64,000 nt of DNA from Cercis canadensis (taxonomy: Eukaryota; Streptophyta; Magnoliopsida; Fabales; Fabaceae): contig QAOA01003946.1 in the NCBI GenBank assembly GCA_003255065.1, forward strand, positions 372,001 to 436,000, given 5' to 3'. Shown one piece after another: positions 42,995 to 56,320 of the stretch. The position numbers and the translations under genes were made by a program. Each line of letters opens with the position of its first letter. Position 1 is the stretch's first letter. Under the pieces are notes generated by a model. The model was not told the origin of the DNA. It searched no databases and was given only the letters and a program-made list of their open reading frames with translations.

Positions 42995-43760
42995 TTAACA
43001 ACTGTCACCACTTATGTCCTGACCCATTTTCTTTCGGACTGTTGTTCGGATATTATAGGTGCCCCTTAAAATTTTCTGAAATCTTGATACTTTCTGCTCG
43101 TTACTGGTTTTGAATTGACTCAAGGTACCAATAGGGTTGAAAGGTATTAAGTTCACCACCTGCTTGACAAGGATCAAGGCCATATGCAAATATCAAGTTA
43201 AGATATTAAACTTGGTAACACTGTAAATGCTGCAATTTACTATATATATAAACTCAGAGCTTACCACTTGAAATGTCTAGCAGTTTCCCTAGTTGGTGGG
43301 CATGTTGCTCTTCATCATTCACCCCATCAAGCATTATGTACTCAATTAAGATTTTTTGCTGACTGTAATTACGAATTAAATAATTGAAGAAGTGAACAGC
43401 ACCAAAGCATACAAGTTCAAATAATATTCAAAAGTAACATGAAAACCTATAATTCTCACCTGTTCCTTTGATATTCTTGTAGTGTATTCATAAGTTTTTC
43501 CAAAGGGAAAGCACGAGCAGAAGGCATTATTTGGCAACGGATGTCTTGGACTGGAGCATGTAGTGAGACTGCCAAGTTCAAACCAGGCAGATCATTATGA
43601 AGCTTGTGGATAGCATGGATGATGCCAACCTATTAACAATGCAAATATACCCATCATAAGCCAGAAACATGCTTATCTCTTACAGAATAGGAATTTAATC
43701 ACCACTTACTCTAGAAGATGGAATAATAGTGACAGGCTTGATGGATTTATATTGCTTACC
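42995..43760 (-). pseudogene. RlmN-like radical SAM methyltransferase C-terminal exons inside element 1
   Basis: Exon-like blocks with intervening introns read KPVTIIPSSR, then LNLAVSLHAPVQDIRCQIMP and LMNTLQEYQRNS, then KILIEYIMLDGVND, then LIPFNPIGTLSQF and FQKILRGTYNIRTTVRKKMG ending GDSC-stop. This is the C-terminal half of RlmN-family enzymes, which methylate A2503 of 23S rRNA. The normal CGQL motif is cut after Cys by a TAA. The CxxxCxxC iron-sulfur motif is absent, so it cannot be active. Introns are retained, so the capture was at DNA level. Confidence 0.75.
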
Positions 43761-44744
43761 TAGAGGGAAAAAACTTAAAATTAAATTTACAAATGTGATT
43801 TCTAGTTGCTCTCTTATGCATTCATGCACGTTCAAAGTATTCTGAGAGGCAAAGATCAAAGTTAGCAGCTATTGTTCTACCCGTTCAAATGCTTTTCATG
43901 GCATAATATTATCATGGCTTTAAGAACTCTATGCAGTGCTTTACATATTTTATAAGTATGTTGGTTCTTTTTATACTGGATAATGAATTAGATACTTTAT
44001 TTATTTTCTAATTGCTAAGAGACTTCAGACATCAGAACAAGAGAGCAAGAATATAAATGTAGTGTTACTTCTTTCACTGAGACATTCTATTAAACACTTG
44101 GAATGCATTCATTAACTGAAAGCTTGTTGCCATCAAATAAAATTTAGAATGCCCAAACCATTTATCCTGTGTTCATCAATATACAAACAGAATGCCCACA
44201 TATGCATGAACCCAGACAAGGAAAATGGAAAAATGAAAAAAAAATGGTTATTAATTTCTATTCAGACTTCAAAACACCTCAAGTGGCAGTATTTGCCGGA
44301 ATTGGTTTTACCGGTGTCTCCTTGCCCTTGCCTGTACAGGACTTGACCCTGAATCACTTCTCTCCCTATGTACATCTCCCTTACTCTTATCACTCTCTGT
44401 TTTTCATCAACTTTTGGAAGTTTTGATAATTTTCGCACTAATTAATCTGCTAACAACCTTGCGACTCTTGCTTCTCTGTTGGCTTAGATAAATAAAAACC
44501 TGGTTTTTGGGGTGGAGCAGGAAAAGATTTGATAGTGAGATGCGATGGTGATTATGGAGAAGGTGAAGTGATGCGTGAAAGAGAGATGGAGAAGGTGAAG
44601 TGATGCGTGAAGAAGAAAGGGTTAACGGCGTTAGATAGGTGAAGTTGAGGTGGCTGCTGATGTGTACAAAATAATACACATGTTCTATTTTAATTGAGGA
44701 ACAGCACCACCAGCACTTATAGAACTTTACCTTAAGTTTTATCC

Positions 44745-45267
44745 ATCCATTAATCCCAAACAAGAATATCTGTGGTTTCAGCTGCGTATATTTTTTTTTG
44801 AGGGAAAGGACGAACTCCACATCATAGATTATCTATTTAGCGTTACTCAAAAATGAGATCAAGCATGCATCTCCGTAACGGGAGAGAAGAAAGTCTCAAG
44901 TCATAATTAAAACATTTTGCGATTCCATTAGCCTAAATTTTGCGGCATTTTGTGTTCCGTTAATGATATACACAAAACGCAGCTTTAAATCTTAGGTGGA
45001 GAGAACAAGAAAGAAGTCAATGGAGGATAGGCTTAGTACAGAACAGAAAGACGCCATGTGCTTCGCATCTAAAATGCACGCTACCAAAGGAGTCACCAAA
45101 ATTTACAAATCTTACAACAGTAAATTTTTAAATCGCAAGCATATTATACATATAGATCATACACAGAGCTACATATGTATCTACAGTGAGCTGGAGACAG
45201 ATGACCATATCACAATAAGCTCATAGCTAAGTGGCCTCAGCACATCTGGGCACTAAAATTATTGGTT
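44745..45267. other. Interval between element 1 and cereblon 3' end
   Basis: About 520 bp that should include the cereblon 3' UTR. The first nine bases (ATCCATTAA) are the reverse complement of the nine bases right of element 2, and mark the inversion breakpoint. Confidence 0.6.
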
Positions 45268-48200
45268 TTAGCGCGTTTCTTCTGCAACTTGAGAACTTCG
45301 TATCCCCCAAAATGATCTAGGTTTCAGTTTCCTGTTCGTAGCTGTAAAAAGCCATCCCATTTGGGTCTCACATGTGGCACAGTTCGTGATTGTCCACGCA
45401 TACCTGTCGAAAGTAGCAAATTGGCATTTTAGCTTATCGTGAGACAACCCCAATAAAGGTGCTTTAGAGTAATAATACCATCATATAACAGCAGGCAGCA
45501 TTAACTCAATAAGTCATAAACGGAATTCATAATCCTCACTAATAAATTTCCGACCACTAGGACAGAATGCAGGAAAATCTGGATTGTGTTGTCCAGTGAT
45601 TCGTAAATTGAAGTTTCAAAAAGGTACACGAAGAATGCATGTTAAGAAGTAAATAATCATCACTTAATTCATTTATGGTCAGAACTGAATAATCACATCT
45701 TCAATCGACATCCTGACTATTATTTTCTCAATTAACTTCAGTTCCTTTTACCATCATTATGATCCTCGAAATCCAGGTTCCTTCTAAAATTAACCCTAGC
45801 TTTATAAGCTTGCAACCTCTTAACTGTAGACAACTTCTATATTGGATTAAATGCTTAATTTTCAAAGTATCTTATGCTAAATAATCTTATATATGTGCAA
45901 GTATGAAGGCCTCAAGAACGAATACACAACCATTAGCCAAGATTATCATATCTTCAAAACTCCAGTCCTCCATATTCCAATCAGCCACCTAATCTTTGAT
46001 CTGCAAAGTGGGGCACAGAATTGCACATTTATTTCTCCTTTCCTTCATCTTTTCCCACTTTTATTCTTGGCAAGTGGTTAACTTCGTTTGAAAATAATCA
46101 AGGTTGTTATCATCATTACATGATCTATAGTAAGCTTTCCCCTTGCTAATCAGTTTTGTGGCACACTATACTTTGACCCTTGATGCACATCATTTATCTA
46201 AAGAAAAATAAGCTTATATGTTCATAAAATTTACAGGAAACAAAGGACTGACACATACCCAGGAAACCAACTGAATTCTGTGGCTGCTGGTCCTTGTAGT
46301 GCTAACCCATTTGCTTTGAAGAGAGTCATAATCTCATGCACATAACCCCCTGGATTCACATAAGCACCAAGGGGACCTTCACTAGACATCACCAACATAT
46401 CACTTCGCCTTGCAATTATAGTCTGCAAACATTGAAATATAAATAAAAAAGTTGTCTCTATCTTTATATTTGAAGAACACAAGCAATACTCTGCAGACAC
46501 ATGCACAACCAGGCATGGGGCTTTGGTGAGATGATGGTTACCCGGCAATTTTTACATCGAATAAGATTTATGCTCTCAAGTAATTCAATTTCCCGACGCA
46601 ATCTATATGGAATGCCATCAATCTCCAAAAGCTCTTGCCTTGTTGATTCAGACACAGGTATTTTACTTGCAATATGAAATGATAAGAGATCAGGCTTCTT
46701 CAGAAGACCATCCATGTTGGGTGTCCCAACTATCTGCTTCCACATATCTACATATTATTAATAGAAATATTAGTTTTTATTTGAGACGAACAACATATTT
46801 AGACTGTTCCACAATGAACAAACTAAGGTGGATATGAATCTATTCTATATTCTCATTTCTGTACACAAAATCATAGTTTCTCAAATAAAATAAAAATGAT
46901 TAAGAAAGATATCAAAGGGGCGCCTAGCATGACTAAGACTAAATATCTCCAATTTCCTCTTGCAGGATCATCATAGGTGGGATTGAGTGCTACCAGACTG
47001 AAGCATATTTCTGTTGCATTTCATGGTCACACTCAAACTTTATCACACACTATGTATAGACCAAGATAACATCTGGAACATTTTCCAAAGCCAACATAAG
47101 ACAATCAATCAATTATCCAAGATTAAGAAACTGTCTGTTATTCTCTCCACCATTAGATTATTTGGGAGTCTTGTCAGATTAATGACTAATGCATCATGCA
47201 TGTATCTTGAAGTACAGTGATGAGTACTCCACAAAATCTCCTGTCTGGGATTTAATCAAAGATTGAACCCCTCAAATTGATAGCCTTGATCAGAAAACCA
47301 CACAATATGGCAAGGGCTTTTGATCAACAGACTACCCAAAAATTCAAGTAATATTGAAACTGGAAATTGGAATAGCTATATAAGTGGCAAAAAAAGATCC
47401 ATTATGTAACTTTCAGTTGATTTCAAATAATGAAAAATCATCCTACAACAAATTAAGATATGACAAAAGCATAGATTGGTTTTCATCAGAGATGAACCTC
47501 AAAGAAAATTCTATGATGTTAAGTATTATACATGTGTTTCAGGAAATTTGCTTCGGGAAATTCTAGCTCATATATGCATGTGGGAATCATAAGTAACTTT
47601 TTCACAAATAATTCTTCAATAAGATCCACATTTGAAAGAAGGAAAAGAAGATGACTTATTTCAGTTGATAATAATGATATCTGTAACACAGTTGAAGCTA
47701 AAGATTTTAAAAATGTAACAAATGTCCAGTTAAAAGTCAGAAGAAGAAAAGCAAATATACCTGCTGCTCTTTGAGCAAGGCAATAGGAGTCAAACATACG
47801 ATATACCCAATGGGGCCAGAATGCTCTTGAAATTCCACGTGATAGGTAGGCATCTGTATTTTTACAACAATTACTAAGCATTTTCACTTTGCAGGATTGC
47901 TTTCCTGAAGTGGAACAGTTCCCAATTCTTGAGTCCATTTCGGTTTGCTTCCCAGGATCAGAGAGCAATGTTCTCATGGAGTCAGAGTCATTTAGATTAG
48001 ACCTAATTTCCTGATCTGACTCATACATGAATTTATCATCATCGCTGCTTGCTGATTCATCCATCATATCATGTTCATAATTGGAACCAGTGACAGATTG
48101 GTGAATTCTCCTTTCTGTTAGTGAGAGCCCATTCTCAAAGCTTTCATCTGAATTTTCTTCTGACTCAGTCTTTCCAGTGTTGGACCTAAGCATTTGAGCA

Positions 48201-50897
48201 TGAGAGTTCTTTGAAGCCAGCATACGTGATGGAAGATTACTTAATGGTGCTAATCTGCCAAAAGCATCCCTTGGAGTTCTCAAGGGTAGATCTTCCTTGA
48301 TGATTTGGATCTCTCCATAAGGCTAAGAAGAAAAACAACACCCCCCACCCCCCCCAACAACAACAACAAAAAAAAAAAAAAANAAAAAAAAAAAAAAAAA
48401 AAAATCAGCTTTTATTCACATGGCTAATGCCCAAAAAGATCTAAAATAGCTGCAAACATGATAACATTCTAACCACTCCTTCCACATCAATCCAATGGCG
48501 TCTTAGGCGAAATCGCTGTTGGCCCCGAGTAACCACATTTAGTGAACCATCCTCTAGCCGCCTGTATTGTCGAATCTGTAGATATCAGTTTAGCAAGTAA
48601 TATAAGCCAATAGACATTGATGACAGAAGGGATGGGGAATAAAGAAGAAATCTGTTGATATCATTTTGTAAGCTTTTCATGATCTATTAAACAACAAAAA
48701 TTCATATATAAAAACTTTAAGCAAACTTGAACTAGTGCAACTAATTCAGCTCTGCAGATCTCAACATCCGCAGTTGCATCAGAAGGATTTTGCATGCATT
48801 CGTGTGGCAGACATATACCTGTACCAACACACTGAAGGAAAAGGAATTCTCTACTTCTTCATCATGTCCACCATTATTTTATGTACATTTATTTGGCCTC
48901 CTTGGAAATTTAAAATTGACACCCCCACCCTCCCCCCCCCCNTTCATCCAAAGTGACTTTTACAAACTCTCGTATCAATATGAACTCATTAAAAAAATAT
49001 ATATAAAATAAGACATTTATTTCTGCACTAATAAAAGATATTAATTTTTTGCTCAACAAAACAGATTATGTTTTATCACCAAAGCATATAAATAGAACAT
49101 TAGTTTAGAGGTACTACCTCTGCAGTCGTCCCAACTGTTGCCAATTTCATCCTAAGATTACGAGGATCCCTGTAAATTCGAATCTGAACAGAGCACACAT
49201 TCATATCACACTCACATCGTAGAATAAACCAAAAAATAATCCCAAGCATGAAAAATTCACATGACCAGCTGTCATGAGGAGTTTACCTACCACACCAATG
49301 GTATAAGGAACATCAACTTGGCCCAATGCTCTCTCAACAGCAGCTACAAAATTGGACTGAATAACTCTTAAGGGAAGAGTAGCCCCAGGAAAGAGTACAA
49401 CCCCTGAATATTGCACAAATTAGTCTAAGTTCTTCCTATAATTTAGTCATTACAGAATGAGAAGTAGATAAGATGTACTGTATCAGATCACTAAGTTCTA
49501 CCACCTTGTTATGCTAGAAGCAACTTAATTGGACTAGTTTTCAAGAATATACACAACAATAGTTTAGCCAAGGATCAAGACTTCAATGACAAAATAGCCA
49601 GAAACACCTCAGCACAGTGCTGCTGAATGAAGGGACTTAGGACACCTCAGATCCCCTACAGGAAAAGAAAAAATTTGGGGAAGGGGTGAATAGAACTAAA
49701 AAGAAGGAGGAGGCCAAGGGGAAAGCAAAGAGAAACTTAAATAATGTGATCAGGAACTCTAAATTGGAATGGACTACCACGAAACCTCTTGAAATGACGA
49801 AACTGAAAGATAGCCTGTTTATTCGAACATTTTATAACAATCCAACTGTGCAAGCATGGTCCCAAAAGTACAATGTCTAATATTTCTCTTTCTGTAATGC
49901 CAGAAGTTTCTGAATATTTCGGACCAATCATTGCTTGTCCTTAGTATCAGGAGGATAACCATGCAGAACCATGCCTAAAGCTGTGAGTAATGATGTACAG
50001 ATTTTGAGAGATAGAAAAATGAAAACCACCATTAAAATGCATGAACGAGGATATAAATACCTTCAAAATAGAAAAGTGGGAGGTTCAAAATAGCACCGCC
50101 ATCCAAGAAAGCTGTTCTGTGGTGCGTGTCTTCAACCTCTGTGGCATGGAAGTAAATACCGAGTCACATAAAACAATCTAGCTTGAAACCAAAGGGCATT
50201 TACAACCAAAAAATATAATACCTACCACCGAGATACGTATGTAAAGAAGCTATACAGGTATTGAAGTTGAATTCACCAGATGTGGCAGCGCCACCGTAGC
50301 CACGAGCACTGTAGTCCAAACAACATGAACAAATAGAACTGAAATTTATCTCTTTCGATATATTATAGTTATATTGCAGTTAATACAGCATACAACCCCA
50401 TCAAGTTGTGAAAATATGGCGGTCTATTGCAGTATAGGGCGGGCTAGGTAGGAATTGTAAGAAGATGTATCCAAAATTCACATTCAAGTACAACAAATAT
50501 CCATGAAAAATGCATTTCTCTGCCTCTTGTTAGTTTACTCGGCAAGGAAAAATACAGACGCTACTTAGAACTAGGTCACCAATTCCAGCATATTGTAGTT
50601 GCCAATTTGATCAGCGAATTAAGTTCTGAGAGTTTGATCGTTATAATAAAGCTGATTTTAGTATGAGTACGTTGTAATTCTTATTTTCCATTAAAGGCAG
50701 AAACAATCACAGTAAATTAAAGAGCGGGAGACGGAAAATTGTAGGAGCAGAGAGGATGATGATTACGTTGGATCCTGGTCATCGTCGGATGAGTCTTGAA
50801 GGTCATCGACTTCTTCAACCTGCAATTCCTCGAGATCGAGCTGCCGAATCTGCTCGATCTGGAGCCTCTCTCTCTCGAGTATTCTCTCGTCTTCCAT
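45268..50897 (-). CDS. CRBN: Cereblon homologue (LON-substrate-binding plus CULT domain protein)
   Basis: Ten exons: 50767-50897, 50226-50308, 50061-50138, 49291-49403, 49118-49183, 48474-48575, 47761-48322, 46542-46747, 46259-46422, 45268-45403, giving 546 residues. In animals cereblon is the substrate receptor of a CUL4-DDB1 ubiquitin ligase; the plant protein is presumed similar. Order: acidic N-terminus (VEEVDDLQDSSDDDQD), LON-like domain (GVVLFPGATLPLRVIQS, RIYRDPRNLRMKLATVG), a long acidic and variable exon 7, then a zinc-binding CULT domain. Zinc cysteines CKNC (443/446) and CATC (510/513) are present. The ligand-cage tryptophans fall at 499, 505 and 519, with the same 6 and 14 spacing as human W380, W386 and W400. 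The gene lies entirely between two inverted transposons. Confidence 0.93.
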
Positions 50898-51253
50898 TCT
50901 CTACCTAGGGTTTGGTCCGAAGAAATGAAACAGCACTACTATTTATTTTAAGGCGCGCCCGCCATTCGTAATACCTTCACGGCAATTCCGCTGCAATTTT
51001 CTTCTTTTTCCCTCCGTATTGGCCAAATTTCTCTAGTGACCACGGCGCAGTGCCCCGGGCTTCCCCTTGGCTTTTCCAGATGCTGCTCAAGTGTCTGCCA
51101 CGTCATTTTTTTTTCGAAATGCCATATCGTGTACAAAATTGATTTTACATTACCTTATTGAAAAATAATAAGTGCTAAAATAATTTAAGGTTTTAAGTGG
51201 TCAGTGATCAACAATTTTGCTTAGCAGGCATTCTTGTTCAAATGGATCCCTTA
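50898..51253. other. Proximal upstream region of cereblon
   Basis: About 356 bp between the start codon and a MITE. GC-richer than its surroundings just above the start (GGCGCGCCCGCC at 50952-50963), as for a broadly expressed promoter. No clear TATA box near the ATG. Confidence 0.5.
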
Positions 51254-52107
51254 GGCTCTGTTTGAGAGTTTTTTTGGAGGGGAGAGGAGAGGAGAGGAGA
51301 GGAGAGGAGAGGAAAGGGAGGGAAAGGAAGGGAAAGGAAAGTGAGGGGTTTTCCTCTCCTTTGTTTGGATGATTAAAATGAGAAAAAGGAAAGGAAAGGG
51401 AAGAAAATGTCTTATTGTAAAATATTTTTACTAGTTTACCCTTTATTATCTTTTCACTCTTTTTTTCTAATTCAATTTTTTAATTATAAATGTAATTATT
51501 ATTTATTTATTAAAAAAATAAAAATTGACAATAACCGAATTCATACTCTAATTAAGTACATTTTCATAAAAAAGTAAAATTTCATAAATATTAAATTATT
51601 AATATATAATATACACTTATTGCTTCTAATGAGTCATAAAAAAATTAATATACTATATATTTTCAAAAAGAAAATAAACTGTGCATCTGAAAAATTATGC
51701 AAATTCTATTGTTTTATGGGTTGCAATTAATTAAATTAGAGTGATGATAAAAGGGATTATTTATAATTTTTTCATTAGATGAATATAATTAAAAAATTTA
51801 ATTAGAAATATAAAAGAATTATAATTTAAACATAAAACTTCAATTTTTTTGCTTTCTTTTCTTATCCAACAATTCAATGGTGGCAGACAGTATGGATAAA
51901 TTAAAAAATTAATTCTCTACCCCTCCAAACCCCCCAATTTGAGGGGTTGAAATTTGTGAATGAAAAAAGGAGTGCAAGGGTCAAAGTTTAACCCTTGGTC
52001 TCCTTCCCCTTTCAAACTTAAAACTCCCAAACAAGGGAGTGGACTCTCTCATTCCTCTCCTCTCCTCTCCTCTCCTTTCCCCTCTAAAAGAACTCCCACA
52101 AATACCC
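51254..52107. mobile_element. Tourist/PIF-Harbinger-like MITE, 854 bp, TTA target duplication
   Basis: It begins GGCTCTGTTTGAGAG and ends in a partly inverted counterpart (reverse complement GGGTATTTGTGGGAG), with TTA immediately on both sides (51251-51253 and 52108-52110). Just inside the ends are GGAGA-type tandem runs on the left and CCTCT-type runs on the right, facing each other; the middle is AT-rich. TTA duplications and a GGSYCTGTTTGG-like terminus are usual for Tourist-type elements. No coding capacity. Confidence 0.7.
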
Positions 52108-53284
52108 TTAATATTGAGAAATTAGTTGAGTAGTCTTTTTTAAAAATAAATAGTATCTAAAAATAATCTTTTAGGTAAATTTATGTCATTTAGTAAATTT
52201 CTATACATGACAGATGCCACTGACCCCTTGTCTAATAATATTAAAGTATATCACTTTTTTTTATAAAAAAAAAACACCTTCTTGTGACTCCAATTTTTCT
52301 TGGACAATACTTAAATAAAGTTTTATAAGTACTGGTGGTGCTGTTTCTCAATTAAAATAGAACATGTGTATTATTTTATACACATTAGCAGCCACCTCAA
52401 CTTCACCTATCTAGCGCCGTTAACCCTTTCTTCTTCACGCATCACTTCACCTTCTCCATCTCTCTTTCATGCATCACTTCACCTTCTCCATAATCACCAT
52501 CGCATCTCACTATCAAATCTTTTCCTGCTCCACCCCAAAAACCAGGTTTTTATTTATCTAAGCCAACAGAGAAGCAAGAGTCGCAAGGTTGTTGGCAGAT
52601 TAATTAGTGCGAAAATTATCAAAACTTCCAAAAGTTGATGAAAAACAGAGAGTGATAAGAGTAAGGGAGATGTACATAGGGAGAGAAGTGATCCAGGGTC
52701 AAGTCCTGTACAGGCAAGGGCAAGGAGACACCGGTAAAACCAATTCCGGCAAAGACTGCCACTAGAGGTGTTTTGAAGTCTGAATAGAAATTAATAACCA
52801 TTTTTTTTTCATTTTTCCATTTTCCTTATCTGGGTTCATGCATATGTGGGCATTCTGTTTGTATATTGATGAACACAAGATAAATGGTTTGGGCATTCTA
52901 AATTTTATTTGATGGCAACAATCTTTCAGTTAATGAATGCATTCCAAGTGTTTGATAGAATGTCTCAGTGAAAGAACTAACACTACATTTATATTCTTGC
53001 TTTCTTGTTCTGATGTCTGCAGTCTCTTAGCAATTAGAAAATAAATAAAGTATCTAATTCATTATCCAGTATAAAAAGAGCCAACATACTTATAAAATAT
53101 GTAAAGCACTGCATAGAGTTCTTAAAGCCATGATAATATTATGCCATGAAAAACATTTGAACGGGTAGAACAATAGCTGCTAACTTTGATCGTTGCCTCT
53201 CAGAATACTTTGAACGTGCATGAATGCATAAGAGAGCAACCAGAAATCACATTTGTAAATTTAATTTTAAGTTTTTTCCCTCTA

Positions 53285-54068
53285 GGTAAGCAATATAAAT
53301 CCATCAAGCCTGTCACTATTATTCCATCTTCTAGAGTAAGTGGTGATTCAATTCATATTCTGTAAGAGATAAGCATGTTTCTGGCTTATGAAGGGTATAT
53401 TTGCATTGTTAATAGGTTGGCATCATCCATGCTATCAACAAGCTTCATAATGATCTGCCTGGTTTGAACTTGGCAGTCTCACTGCATGCTCCAGTCCAAG
53501 ACATCCGTTGCCAAATAATGCCTTCTGCTCGTGCTTTCCCTTTGGAAAAACTTATGAATACACTACAAGAATATCAAAGGAACAGGTGAGAATTATAGGT
53601 TTTCATGTTACTTCTGAATATTATTTGAACTTGTATGCGTTGGTGCTGTTCACTTCTTCAGTCATTTTAGGGGCCTAAAATATTTAATTCGTAATTACAG
53701 TCAGCAAAAAATCTTAATTGAGTACATAATGCTTAATGGGGTGAATGATGAAGAGCAACATGCCCACCAACTAGGGAAACTGCTAGACATTTCAAGTGGT
53801 AAGCTCTGAGTTTATATATATAGTAAATTGCAGCATTTACAGTGTTACCAAGTTTAATATCTTAACTTGATATTTGCATGTGGTCTTGATCCTTGTCAAG
53901 CAGGTGGTGAACTTAATACCTTTCAACCCTATTGGTACCTTGAGTCAATTCAAAACCAGTAACGAGCAGAAAGTATCAAGATTTCAGAAAATTTTAAGGG
54001 GCACCTATAATATCCGAACAACAGTCCGAAAGCAAATGGGTCAGGACATAAGTGGTGACAGTTGTTAA
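53285..54068 (+). pseudogene. RlmN-like C-terminal exons inside element 2
   Basis: Mirror copy of the element 1 fragment: KPVTIIPSSR, LNLAVSLHAPVQDIRCQ, KILIEYIMLNGVND (Asn where element 1 has Asp), and LIPFNPIGTLSQF to GDSC-stop, separated by retained introns. It lacks the N-terminal half and the iron-sulfur motif. Confidence 0.75.
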
Positions 54069-54699
54069 ATTTTAAACGTAGTCTTAGGGATCTACTAAAG
54101 TTTGAGAATTGACTCAAGGAAGGATATGGAGGAAATATTGAGAACTGAGCTTTCAAAAATCAAGGAAGAGCCAGAATTCTGTGAAGAGAACCTTACACCA
54201 CCAAGACATATGTGGATGGCGAAGAAACAAGGAAAATATTTAGTATCCCATGTCAATTTCAATATATGATGTAACCTCTGCCTGCTCCTCTGTCTGACTT
54301 AACTTGTATGCTATATGTAATTCATGTACAGCAAATGCTTCTCAAGCTTCATAATTAGGGCCTTAGGTTTATCTTCTTCTAGAGAAGAATATAACTGTTG
54401 ATGTCTTAAATTATGTCACAATTCTTCCATATTATTTATTTATCTTACTTGTATTTTGCTAAGTGATAAGCTTACCATTTGTATGATACCCTGGGTGAGT
54501 GAGTGATCTAGGACTTGTTCAAACAATGTAAATAAAATTCAAGAATTCAATTTGGTTTCTCATTTGTATGTTCGAAAGAGTTAGAAATCTCTTTTCTTCC
54601 TTTTTCTTCTTCGTACAATGTGTAATTTTTGACATGGTTGTCGTTTGGATGTCATAAATTAAGTGATAGTGACTTCTTGTATTAAAAATAGGCAGATAG

Positions 54700-54845
54700 T
54701 ACATACATGTTCAATTTAGAGGGTCTTATCCCTAAACTTTGTCAATTGGCTCAAGAAGTGAGATAAGATGAAAAAGCTCTTCGTCTACATTCAGCTGGGC
54801 AACAAGCTCTACCCTATATGGTTCTGCTCCTTTTTTTTTTCTGGT
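54700..54845 (+). pseudogene. ARM-repeat fragment inside element 2
   Basis: Same segment as in element 1 (FNLEGLIPKLCQLAQEV), but GAGA has become GATA so that a TAA stop follows VR. Degenerate. Confidence 0.4.
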
Positions 54846-55915
54846 TTAATTGTTACTTCTTCCAGAATGTTTTATGCATTCTCAAACGTTTAAATATGTG
54901 AGGAATGCTATATCATTTATTAATTTAGGATACACAAGAAACTACACACCTTTTCTTTGAAAAGGAATTCTCTCCTAAAATTAAAATGAGGATAAATTGA
55001 AGAAAGGTGGAGATTGCTTCATGATAATGTCAAAATCATATACAAGAAAAAATGTAGAATCATTGAACTAGACTTAATCAAACCAATAAAGCTGTAAAAC
55101 TACTTAAATTCTTCTGGACTAGCAAACAAAGTTTAGAAATTGTAACAAAATGACAAAATAGTTGATTTTCATCAATCAATTGGACATCAAATAGGCCTAT
55201 TCAAAAAACTAGTTGAAATCATGTCTTGGCTTGAGAGAATGCCCACTGCAGCAACTTTTGTCCTCATCCTTTGTTAAAATTTGATGTCTTGGCATTGGAA
55301 GCTGCTCTATAGTATTTTCCTGCAAAATTAAGCTTTTGGAATTCAGAAACTGTCACTAAAGTTTAATATTTATCTCTAAACCATAGACCTCCCTCTTTTG
55401 ATCTAAAAGAATATAATTGATTATGGTGTTTAAAAGATCCAAAAGGAATAAAAGAACATGATAACAGCCAACAATACTCTAGCATCTCTTTTGATCTTCT
55501 ATTAGATATACAGGACCAGCAACGGTGGTCCTTAAAAACAATGCTTGGATATGCAATTCAAATTAATGGACATATAATGAAACCAGCAATGGTGATGCTA
55601 CAGACAATGCTTGGATGATTCAAATGTATGGACTTCTAACAAGGATGCCCAAAGAATCTCTTAAAAATGACAGGACACTATACCTGGGTCATACTCATAT
55701 GAGCTACTGTAGGAACTTGACATCCCTGTAAAAATGGCACATGCTGTACATAAAAAAAAAAATTAAAATACATATAACAGTGAGCAATAAGATCAATTAA
55801 ATTTCTGCAACATAAGTAAGTACCTGTGATTGGCCATATAGTATAATTGGAGTGGGCATGGTGGGGTAAAAAATTTTCTCAGTGGACTGCACTTGTGAGC
55901 ATCTCGTTTTTTTTT

Positions 55916-56320
55916 TTATTTTTTCTCCACACAACTTTTAGGTCTACCTTTTACACGAGACACACCATCCTTTCTTTTTATACCCTTGGCTTGAGATTCA
56001 TTATTTTTTTCAGTTGAAGCAATAGCTCTGTCACCTGTTGCAGCTTCATTAGCTTGACCATTTACATCAACAAAATCTGTACTTTGTGTGGAAGAACTTT
56101 TATTCAATATCTTATCAACATCAATGCCAAGTTCCACCAATTTTCTTGCAAAAAATGTGGAAGCATCTTCAGATTCTAACAGCTTTGCTTGATATTTCTA
56201 CTGCACTTCGACACAAATCCTTAAAGTGATTTAAGACAACTAGTTTTGGATCTTCTTTGACAATGTATCCCTTGTTGTCTAGAACACATCCACTTCGAGC
56301 ATGCTTAGTCCACCTCTTAA
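55916..56320 (-). pseudogene. FAR1-related fragment inside element 2, frameshifted
   Basis: Mirror copy of the element 1 fragment. An extra A within the codons for KAVESED (GTTAGAATC against GTTGAATC) breaks the frame, leaving a shorter ORF from 56140 that ends in KGRPKSCVEKK. It supports the view that neither copy is under selection. Confidence 0.6.

Larger units (their letters stand above)
39264..44744. mobile_element. Mutator-like element 1 (Pack-MULE), 5.5 kb with ~1.08-kb inverted ends
   Basis: Terminal inverted repeats run 39264-40348 and 43666-44744 and start GGACAAAACTTAGG / GGATAAAACTTAAGG. The interior carries fragments with introns of three host-type genes: a FAR1-related C-terminal region (plus strand, 40740-41850), an ARM-repeat fragment (minus, 42161-42355) and RlmN-like exons (minus, 42995-43760). 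I see no complete transposase, so it is probably non-autonomous. The left 9 bp flank (AAAGAAAAA) and right flank (ATCCATTAA) do not match each other; each matches a flank of element 2 in inverse orientation. Confidence 0.85.
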
